Part shown: positions 1 to 6,722 of the stretch, in pieces
Layout of the letters: the number at the start of each line of letters is the position of its first letter
Position numbering within the stretch: position 1 is the stretch's first letter
Assembly (NCBI RefSeq): GCF_011045025.1
Contig: NZ_JAAKZX010000095.1
Span: 1 to 34,513 of the forward strand
Reading direction: 5' to 3'
Origin: Streptomyces ureilyticus
GTDB taxonomy: Bacteria > Actinomycetota > Actinomycetes > Streptomycetales > Streptomycetaceae
DNA: 34,513 nt
The notes under the pieces: generated by a model
Told to the model about the DNA's origin: nothing
The model's database searches: none
Seen by the model: the letters and a program-made list of their open reading frames with translations, nothing else
Program-made: the position numbers and the translations under genes

Positions 1-72
1 GTCACGAAATCTCCTACAGGGGGCGGGCGGAGTCGCCGGAACAGGGGACTTGAGGAATGAGGGGTGCGCGGT

Positions 73-114
73 GCCGGGCGGTGGTGGCCGTGGAGGTGGC
101 CGTTACCGCCCGGC
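73..114 (-). terminator. Hairpin terminator after the persulfide dioxygenase gene
   Basis: Perfect 10-bp inverted repeat, GCCGGGCGGT (73-82) and ACCGCCCGGC (105-114), with a 22-nt loop. It lies just past the stop codon of the leftward gene ending at 126. No T-run follows, as is common for actinomycete terminators. Confidence 0.55.
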
Positions 115-125
115 GGGAAGGGGGT

Positions 126-1511
126 TCAGGCGCTGGCCGGTGCGGGATCGGTCAGCCAGGCGCCGTAGCCGCCGAGGAGGTCGGAGACGTCGTCGAGGCC
201 GGCGTGACGGAGCAGGCTGGCGGCGATGGAGGAGCGGTGGCCGCCCGCACAGTGCACGACCAGGGGTCGGCCGGCGGGGATCTCGTCGAGACGGCGGGGC
301 AGTTCGGCGAGCGGGATGTGCGCGGACCCCTCGATGAAGCCCTCCTCGCGTTCGGCGGTGTTGCGGACGTCGAGGACGAGTGGAGGCTGCTCGCCGTTGA
401 GCGCCCGGCGGAGCTGATGGGCGGTCAGGCGGCTTGCCTGCCGCATTTCGTCGGCCATGGACGGGAAGGCGCCTTCGGGCTCGCGCAGGTAGCCGCCGAC
501 GCGGTCGAAGCCGATCCGGGCGAGCCGGGTGACGATCTCCTCCTCGCGGTCCTGCGGTGCGATGACGGCGACCTCCTGGTCGGGGGTGACGACCGTTCCG
601 GCCTGCTCGGCGAACCGCCCGTCGGCGGGCACGTTCACGGAGCCGTGCAGATGGCCGGTGGCGAACTCCTGTGGGTCGCGGGCGTCCAGGACCAGCGCGC
701 CGGCGGCTCGGCGGTCGAGGAATTCGGCGGCGGACAGCGGCTGTTGGGTGAGGGCCGCGTCGAACAGGCCGTGGTCCTTGCGGTTGAGGATGGCGTCGTA
801 GACGAAGTAGCCGGGCGCGGACGGCTGTCCGGCGGTGACGAGGGCGACGAACTCCTGCTCGCTCATGGGCACGCAGGCGTAGTTGGTGGCGCGCTGCTGT
901 CCGATGGTCGACTGGCGTTCGGTGGAGAGGTTCTTGCCGCAGGAGGATCCGGCGCCGTGGGCGGGGAAGACGCGGACCGGGTCGGGCAGGGCCATGAGCT
1001 TGTGCTGGATGCTGTCGTAGAGCATGTGGCCGAGTTCGGCGGCGGTGACGCCGAGGGAGGCCAGCAGGTCGGGGCGGCCGACGTCGCCGATGAACAGCGC
1101 GTCGCCGGTCAGGACGCCGTACGGGACATCGTCGGCCGCGTGCTCGTAGACCAGGACGCTGATGGACTCCGGGGTGTGGCCGGGGGTTTCCAGGATCTCC
1201 AGGGTGACGTCGCCGAGGCTGATGCGCTCGCCGTCGGTGAGCTTGCGGATCGGGTACTCCGTCTCGGCGCGGTGTCCGTAGCCGATCCAGGCGCCGGTGC
1301 GGGCGGCGAGTTCGAGGTGGCCGGCGAGGAAGTCGGCGTGGAAGTGGGTGTTGATGACGGCTTCGATGATGAAGCCGTGGGCCTCGGCGTCGGCGAGGTA
1401 CTCCGAGACGTCGCGGCGCGGGTCGACGACGACGGCCTTGCCGGTGGACTCGTCGGCGATCAGGTAGGACGCCTGGGAGAGGCAGTCGAGGTAGTACTGG
1501 GTGAAGAACAC
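126..1511 (-). CDS. Persulfide dioxygenase-like MBL-fold hydrolase with two C-terminal rhodanese domains
   Basis: The 461-aa protein begins with a metallo-beta-lactamase fold: THFHAD at about 55-60 (H56, H58, D60), GHTPES near 111-116, TGDALF near 135-140 and PAHG near 183-186. This metal-ligand set is typical of ETHE1/Blh persulfide dioxygenases, which oxidise glutathione or other low-molecular-weight persulfide to sulfite in the cytoplasm. Two rhodanese domains follow. The first (about 257-345) has no cysteine where the active-site loop should be. The second (about 362-458) has an intact loop with C421 (VVHCAGGHRSS), so only the last can carry persulfide. The start is GTG, preceded by GGAGG at 6-nt spacing. 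The gene has its own operator at 1541-1558 and follows the terminated rhodanese/flavoprotein unit. Function is inferred from family and neighbours; a thiosulfate-forming CstB-like activity is also possible. Confidence 0.88.
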   Translation of the reverse strand: MFFTQYYLDCLSQASYLIADESTGKAVVVDPRRDVSEYLADAEAHGFIIEAVINTHFHADFLAGHLELAARTGAWIGYGHRAETEYPIRKLTDGERISLGDVTLEILETPGHTPESISVLVYEHAADDVPYGVLTGDALFIGDVGRPDLLASLGVTAAELGHMLYDSIQHKLMALPDPVRVFPAHGAGSSCGKNLSTERQSTIGQQRATNYACVPMSEQEFVALVTAGQPSAPGYFVYDAILNRKDHGLFDAALTQQPLSAAEFLDRRAAGALVLDARDPQEFATGHLHGSVNVPADGRFAEQAGTVVTPDQEVAVIAPQDREEEIVTRLARIGFDRVGGYLREPEGAFPSMADEMRQASRLTAHQLRRALNGEQPPLVLDVRNTAEREEGFIEGSAHIPLAELPRRLDEIPAGRPLVVHCAGGHRSSIAASLLRHAGLDDVSDLLGGYGAWLTDPAPASA

Positions 1512-1540
1512 GGGTGGCCTCCGTAGCGGATGGATGGGTT

Positions 1541-1558
1541 AATACCCCTGGGGGTATT
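1541..1558 (-). promoter_or_regulatory. CsoR/CstR-type operator upstream of the persulfide dioxygenase
   Basis: The site is AATACCC-CTGG-GGGTATT, a perfect 7-bp inverted repeat around 4 nt; C1548 and G1551 extend pairing to 8 bp. It lies 30 bp before the GTG start of the leftward gene. Two more copies with the same arms and spacing occur at 3272-3289 and 3329-3346. CsoR-family repressors (copper, or persulfide for CstR) bind C/G tracts flanked by TA/AT like this; given the downstream genes a persulfide sensor is the likelier ligand (inference). Confidence 0.75.
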
Positions 1559-1598
1559 GAAATGGTCAGGGTTGGCCCCTGTGCGGGGTGGTGAGGTG

Positions 1599-1630
1599 AC
1601 CGGCCCGGGCCGGGGGATGCCCGGGCCGGT
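1599..1630 (-). terminator. Strong hairpin terminator after the rhodanese/SQR unit
   Basis: Perfect 12-bp arms ACCGGCCCGGGC (1599-1610) and GCCCGGGCCGGT (1619-1630) with an 8-nt loop, three bases past the stop of the leftward flavoprotein gene. It separates that unit from the dioxygenase gene, which therefore needs its own promoter. Confidence 0.75.
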
Positions 1631-1633
1631 CGG

Positions 1634-2848
<1,215 letters not shown>

Positions 2849-2928
2849 GAGAGGACTCCCGTCGGATGTGGATGCGGTGCCCGGTGGACCGGGCCGGGGC
2901 CAGGGACGGCCAAAAGGTGCGGCTCCGG

Positions 2929-3255
2929 TCAGGCCGCTGTGGCGTGGGGTCCGGTCACCAGCGGGCGGCCGGTTCGGGCCCAGCCGCTGGTGCCGCTCGC
3001 CACGGAGTACGCGTCGATGCCGGCCCCGCTCATCCGGTCGGCGGCGGTCAGGCTGCGGTTGCCGCTGGCGCAGATCACATACACCGGTCGGCCGGCGGGC
3101 AGTTCGCCGATCCGGCCCGCCAGCGCGCTGAGCGGCATCAGCCGCGCGCCGGGTACATGGCCGGCCAGGTATTCGCCCGGCTCCCGGACGTCGACGACGA
3201 CCCCGCCGGCGGCCAGAGCCGCGGAGAGTGCTTCCAGATCCACTTCGCGAGCCAT
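2929..3255 (-). CDS. Single-domain rhodanese sulfurtransferase
   Basis: A 108-aa protein made of one rhodanese domain with VVVDVREPGEY at 19-29 and the six-residue active-site loop CASGNR, catalytic cysteine C62. It is soluble, with no signal or membrane segment. Single-domain rhodaneses of this size move sulfane sulfur between low-molecular-weight thiols; here it likely handles persulfide made by the flavoprotein downstream. The ATG start follows a consensus AGGAGG at 8-nt spacing. Its promoter is bracketed by two CsoR/CstR-type operators, so it appears to be the first gene of the repressed unit. Confidence 0.88.
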   Translation of the reverse strand: MAREVDLEALSAALAAGGVVVDVREPGEYLAGHVPGARLMPLSALAGRIGELPAGRPVYVICASGNRSLTAADRMSGAGIDAYSVASGTSGWARTGRPLVTGPHATAA

Positions 3256-3271
3256 TTTCGGAGCCTCCTAA

Positions 3272-3289
3272 AATACCCGGAGGGGTATT
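3272..3289 (-). promoter_or_regulatory. CsoR/CstR-type operator, downstream copy
   Basis: AATACCC-GGAG-GGGTATT, perfect 7-bp arms. It sits between the predicted transcription start and the ribosome-binding site of the rhodanese gene, where a bound repressor would block the early transcribed region. Confidence 0.75.
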
Positions 3290-3299
3290 AATGACAGCG

Positions 3300-3329
3300 A
3301 GGGTAGGGCGCCCACCGAAGCGTTGTCAA
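3300..3329 (-). promoter_or_regulatory. Promoter of the rhodanese/SQR unit
   Basis: Reading leftward, the -35 hexamer TTGACA is at 3329-3324 and the -10 TACCCT at 3305-3300, with an 18-bp spacer. The first base of the -35 box is the last base of the upstream operator, and the downstream operator begins about 11 bp past the -10 box. This matches a housekeeping-sigma promoter clamped by a repressor on both sides. Confidence 0.6.
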
Positions 3330-3346
3330 ATACCCCCAGGGGTATT
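3329..3346 (-). promoter_or_regulatory. CsoR/CstR-type operator, upstream copy
   Basis: AATACCC-CCAG-GGGTATT, perfect 7-bp arms. It overlaps the edge of the -35 box of the rhodanese promoter. Its centre is 57 bp from that of the second copy at 3272-3289. Confidence 0.75.
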
Positions 3347-3380
3347 TTGCCTCCCGGGTAAGGACACCGGTCGGGAGGGA

Positions 3381-3890
3381 TCATCGGACGAGCCACGATT
3401 CGAAGGCGGCCTGGTGCATCCTGGAGGCGGCGAGCAGGTTGGCGTACACCTGCTCGACGTCTGGGGCGTCGAGCCCGGACCGCGCCTTCGTGAGGGCGGC
3501 GATGCCGTCGGTCTCGAACGTGCGGCCGGCCTTGAGTGCGCCTTCCACGCTGCCGGTGCCCTGCTTCAGCAGCCGGTCGTACGTGGCCTGGACGGTGACG
3601 TCGGTGAAGGCGCCCGCCGCCTTGCCCGCGGTGGGGTCGGTCACGGCGTAGCGGTCGAGGAGCGTGCGGACCGCATCGAGGTGATGGGTCTCGGCGGCGG
3701 CGATCCGGTCGAAGACCCGGGCGTCGTACCGGGCGGCGAACACGGTGTAGAGATCGTGGGCGAGCTTCTCCTCCTCGGCCATGCGGGCGAGCGTGGTCTT
3801 CTGGGCCGCGCTCAGGGCGCCGCTGGGTGCGGTGGTGGCGGTCGTACCGGTGAGCGAGCAGGGACCGTTGCCGTCCCCTCGCCTCGATCC
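3381..3890 (-). pseudogene. DUF2202 ferritin-like protein, 5' end missing
   Basis: From the ATG at 3782 the frame gives 133 aa of a DUF2202 helical-bundle domain with characteristic MAEEEKLAHDLY and the carboxylate/histidine segment AAAETHHLDAV. Homologous-looking sequence continues upstream without a start codon: a Thr/Ala-rich stretch and LSAAQKTTLARMAEEEK lead in, back to a stop at 3891-3893. Full-length relatives are exported proteins with a signal peptide and linker before this domain; here that head is gone and IS110 transposase sequence begins at about 3880. I read this as a gene truncated by an insertion or deletion event. A short cytoplasmic product from the internal ATG is possible but would lack the export signal. 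DUF2202 has no established function; the fold suggests metal binding. Confidence 0.72.
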
Positions 3891-3978
3891 TCAGTGAGCC
3901 CGCCTGCTGATTCGAGACAGGGTCGACGGCGGTAGCGGGGTGAGTGGACTTGTGCGGGTCAACACCGAGCAATATCAC
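3880..3978 (-). mobile_element. IS110-family transposase, N-terminal remnant
   Basis: From a GTG at 3978 the leftward frame reads ILLGVDPHKSTHPATAVDPV and on to SLRIEA, the start of an IS110-family DEDD recombinase including the first catalytic Asp (GVDPHKSTH). Similarity stops at about 3880, where the DUF2202 gene resumes in another frame. Only about 33 codons remain, so the element is dead. It marks the event that beheaded the DUF2202 gene. Confidence 0.7.
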
Positions 3979-4312
3979 GGGAGTTCGTTCCTCACGGCCG
4001 GACAACAGGACGTCCACGGCCGACACGCCGACTTCCGGAACCGCTGCCGGGACACGCCTCTGTTGAGTCAGACCGTGGCCGGACGCCGGGCCGGCGGCAC
4101 ACCCCGAGCGGGCCAGCCCCGAAGGGCGGCAGGAACCTCACGAGCCATCCAACCCAGCGTCCCGCGGAACGCTACGAGCGGCCAACCCGACCGCGCTCCG
4201 CTCCAGCCAATACAAGTCGGGAACCTCATCCTCCTGCGTGCTGCTCTGGCTGGCCGCCCATCTCCTCCTTCTCAACGTAGAGTTGGAGCCCCGGCGGCAG
4301 AAGGGGGACGGC
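3979..4312 (-). other. Gene-free stretch upstream of the IS110 remnant, possible IS left end
   Basis: No convincing gene lies in these 334 bases. On the minus strand, in the position of an IS110 left end, it holds a hairpin GCCGCCC-TTCG-GGGCTGGC (4130-4112, one bulge, tetraloop), and further down CCACGG and CCGTGG that could close a loop of about 50 nt. IS110 elements encode their bridge RNA in this upstream region, so the segment may be a fossil of it. That is inference from position and fold only. Confidence 0.35.
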
Positions 4313-5212
4313 GTGGTGAAGCGCTTCGAACGTCTGGAACATATCCGGCGGATGGACCCGTGCAAGGACGCCTCGGAGATCTACCGGCTCGCGTCGGCGT
4401 ACGAGTTTCCGTGGGACTTCACCCGGTCCCTTGAGCTCGCCCTGTACCGAACGTACGCCGTACCCAGCATCGGGCGGCTGCTCGCCGAGACGGCCGAGCT
4501 CACCGACCGGACACAGAAGCGGTACGACGACACGTCCCTGCTCCTCGACGCCGTCGTCGAGCACGGCTTCGACAGCGAACAGGGCCGTACGGCGATCCGT
4601 CGCATCAACCAGATGCACCGCAGCTACGACATCAGCAACGACGACATGCGGTACGTGCTCTGCACGTTCGTCGTGATGCCCAAAAGGTGGATCGACGCCT
4701 ATGGCTGGCGAAGGCTGTCGCGCCACGAAACCGTGGCCAGCGCCGTCCACTACCGTGCGCTGGGCCGGCACATGGGCATCAAGGACATCCCTGAGACCTA
4801 CGAGGAGTTCGAGCACTGTCTCGACACCTATGAGGCAGCCCATTTTGCCTGGGACGAGGACGCGCGGCGGGTCTCCGACGCCACGCTCGCCCTGATGGCC
4901 TCCTGGTATCCGCGCCCGCTGCACCCCCTGCTGCGCACCGCGACGCTGGCCCTGCTCGACGAACCGCTGCTGCGGGCCTTCCGCTATTCCCCGCCGAGCG
5001 CCGCCACGAGCGCGTTCGTCCGCCGCGCGGTACGGCTGCGCGGACGCGCCGTCCGCCTGATGCCGCCACGGCGCGCCCCGCACTACGCGCGGCAGAACTG
5101 GGAGATCAAGGGCTATCCGAACGGCTACCGGCTGGAGGAACTGGGCACCCGCCCGGTCGGCGGCGTACGCGGCTGCCCCGTCCGGCACGGGGAGCGGCCC
5201 GTCGCCGACTGA
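4313..5212 (+). CDS. Oxygenase MpaB family protein (DUF2236)
   Basis: About 299 aa from the GTG at 4313, chosen because AAGGGGGAC lies just upstream; the frame is open further upstream but with composition unlike coding DNA. The central segment INQMHRSYDISNDDMRYVLC, then FVVMPKRWIDAYGWR, LGRHMGIKDIPETYEEFE and YEAAHF, is the DUF2236/MpaB signature, an all-helical fold related to latex-clearing protein that binds haem b through histidines. Members cleave double bonds oxidatively, or have unknown substrates. There is no signal peptide or membrane segment. It reads away from the IS110 remnant and is followed only by gene fragments on the other strand, so context gives no substrate. It appears intact. 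Confidence 0.8.
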   Translation: MVKRFERLEHIRRMDPCKDASEIYRLASAYEFPWDFTRSLELALYRTYAVPSIGRLLAETAELTDRTQKRYDDTSLLLDAVVEHGFDSEQGRTAIRRINQMHRSYDISNDDMRYVLCTFVVMPKRWIDAYGWRRLSRHETVASAVHYRALGRHMGIKDIPETYEEFEHCLDTYEAAHFAWDEDARRVSDATLALMASWYPRPLHPLLRTATLALLDEPLLRAFRYSPPSAATSAFVRRAVRLRGRAVRLMPPRRAPHYARQNWEIKGYPNGYRLEELGTRPVGGVRGCPVRHGERPVAD

Positions 5213-5349
5213 GCTGTCAGTCCACACGGACAGCCAGCGCCGGGAACCGCGCGTCCGCGTGGACGTACGACGCCGAACAGCGGCCCAAAACGGTCGGCAG
5301 CGGTCGGACGTTGGGCTCTGCCCGCAGGTCGTCCGGGATGGACGGCCGT

Positions 5350-5682
5350 GTGGACGTCCTCAAATTTCCCGATCGCTGTGTCCGGCTCGGCGATGCCGTC
5401 GACAACCTCGACCGGCACAGGCACCTGGCCGGCGGCGGCGCGGGCTAAGCTGCGCAGATGCGGCTCCGGTTCCACGCCCAGGACGCGGGTGACGGTGGCC
5501 GGGTAGTGCGGGAAGTTGAGCCCGTCGCCGGCACCGACCTCGATCACCTCGCCGGTGAGCCGGGCGAGCAGGGCTTGGTGGTGTTCGGCCATGCCGCCCC
5601 GCTCCATGGCCTTGCCCATCAGCGGATAGAGCCGCGCGAAGAGCGGATGATGCACGCAGGTGCCGCGTCCCATGCCGGTCAC
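5350..5682 (-). pseudogene. Class I SAM methyltransferase, 3' truncated
   Basis: From GTG 5682 (or ATG 5673, MGRGTCVHHPLFARLYP) the frame reads a UbiE-like N-terminal half with SAM motif I VIEVGAGDGLNFPHYP and the acidic motif II region VLGVEPEPHLRSLA. After PVEVVDGIAE the family sequence stops. The expected continuation (Phe/Asp-Ala-Val, LVLCSV-type strand) is absent and the frame drifts into unrelated residues before ending. About half of the roughly 210-aa domain is lost. The GTG overlaps the TGA of the upstream P450 fragment, showing the pair was once translationally coupled. The remaining ORF runs on to 5125, but that tail is antisense to the oxygenase gene and looks spurious. Confidence 0.68.
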
Positions 5683-5897
5683 CACCGCAGCGGAAGCTCG
5701 GCCAGCCCGCCGGTGAGGGTGTCGCGCCGCATGGTCAACTCCTCCACGGCGACGGCAAGTCGCAACGTCGGCAGCCATGTGACGAGTTGGGTGAACACCA
5801 CCTGCGGTTCGATGCGGGCCAGAGGTGCGCCGAGGCAGTAACGGGCGCCGTGCCCGAAGGTGAAATGGAAACGGGCTACGGGGAGGTGCGGCGATGC
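5679..5897 (-). pseudogene. Cytochrome P450, C-terminal fragment
   Basis: Leftward translation gives SPHLPVARFHFTFGHGARYC and then LGAPLARIEPQVVFTQL, ending ...LRW and TGA. FGHGARYCLG is the haem-ligand loop with the axial cysteine, and the rest is the usual C-terminal helix L and beta region of bacterial P450s. Everything upstream of about 5897 (helices A to K, the ExxR motif, the start codon) is missing; the sequence there belongs to a rightward regulator fragment. It is a remnant, not a functional gene. The normal gene would be about 400 codons. Confidence 0.75.
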
Positions 5898-6218
5898 CGC
5901 GCAGAGAGCGACCGCTGGATTCGGGGGACGGCCTGTTACTGGTGTCCGCCGCGGGCCTGCGGCAGATGCGGCAGAAGGCGGGTTGTCCGCCCTACCGGAA
6001 GCTGGCGGAGCAGGCGCACTATTCGATCTTTCCCGGCCTGGCCGGCGGCCTCTACCGGCGACTCCTCACGGGGACGGGCGGGCACGCGCTGGGCATACGG
6101 CGCCTGCTCGCGGCAATCCGCCGTCAGTCGCCTGGTCGGCGCCTGGCCCGATGGCCCGACCGAGGAACCCGAACGGCGCCTCCCTCCCATGCTGTTCGGC
6201 CCCTTCCGAAGGGCCTGA
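5894..6218 (+). pseudogene. XRE-type HTH regulator head, frameshifted remnant
   Basis: From ATG 5894 the frame reads MPRRERPLDSGDGLLLVSAA and then LRQMRQKAGCPPYRKLAEQA followed by HYS. This resembles the N-terminal helix-turn-helix of large Streptomyces XRE/nSTAND-type regulators (RRERPLD...LRxLRxxAG.PxYRxLAxxAHYS). After AHYS the frame loses similarity; a second frame picks up what looks like the following helix (WAYGACSRQSA, compare AYVRACGGD). The large C-terminal part of such proteins is absent. The first 45 codons are convincing; the extent beyond about 6030 is uncertain. Between about 6150 and 6330 I see nothing further. Confidence 0.5.
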
Positions 6219-6330
6219 CGGCCCATGTGCGCGGTCGTCGCCGCGGACACCATGGGCCTATGACGCTCTCCTGCGTCATACCAGTCCACGGAACGCCCTG
6301 TCACGAACTTGTCCGGAGGGAGGCGGCCCC

Positions 6331-6633
6331 GTGTCCGTTCACGACGAACTGGCCATCGCCCGGCACGCTCTCATTGACCTCGTCCGATCAGTGGGTCGGC
6401 TGCAGACCCGCCTCGGGGACGTGTTGGACGTCCGCCGGGTACAGGAGGACGCCGACCGCCTGAGGGAGGACCTGGACCTGTTGCAGGAGGGCTCCGCGGC
6501 GAAGGAGCCGACGCCGGGTCCCGCGCAGTCCGAGATCGTGCTCATCCCGCAAACGCCGTACGACCTCTCGATGTGGGTCGGCTGCGACGACGAAGGCATC
6601 GGCTCGGGCCACGGTCCCGAACTGCGGCGGTAA
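6331..6633 (+). CDS. Small conserved-looking hypothetical protein
   Basis: 100 aa from GTG 6331, preceded by GGAGGGAGG at suitable spacing. The first two thirds are helical and coiled-coil-like (DELAIARHALIDLVRSVGRL, then VRRVQEDADRLREDLDLLQE). The tail is acidic, with a motif IPQTPYDLSMW followed by CDDEG. No enzyme motif or membrane segment is visible. I recall similar short proteins near Streptomyces XRE regulators but cannot assign a function. Codon use is typical for the genome and a clear terminator follows, so I consider it a real gene. Confidence 0.6.
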   Translation: MSVHDELAIARHALIDLVRSVGRLQTRLGDVLDVRRVQEDADRLREDLDLLQEGSAAKEPTPGPAQSEIVLIPQTPYDLSMWVGCDDEGIGSGHGPELRR

Positions 6634-6672
6634 GCCCGTCCCGCCGGGGGCGTCCCGCTCGCTGGTGGCGGG

Positions 6673-6713
6673 CCTCCGGGCGTCCGCTCATCTCGTCTCG
6701 GGACGCCCGGAGG
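6673..6713. terminator. Bidirectional hairpin terminator between convergent genes
   Basis: Perfect 13-bp arms CCTCCGGGCGTCC (6673-6685) and GGACGCCCGGAGG (6701-6713) with a 15-nt loop, centred between the stop at 6633 and the stop of the leftward gene at 6723. Confidence 0.75.
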
Positions 6714-6722
6714 GGAATCGGG

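Noticed and set aside
57..1526. 489-aa open frame opposite the persulfide dioxygenase
   Set aside because: It is antisense to a gene with clear MBL and rhodanese motifs; its Val/Gly/Asp-rich composition is what G+C-rich antisense frames give.
4226..5227. 333-aa leftward frame opposite the MpaB-family gene
   Set aside because: The rightward frame has the DUF2236 signature; the opposite frame shows none.
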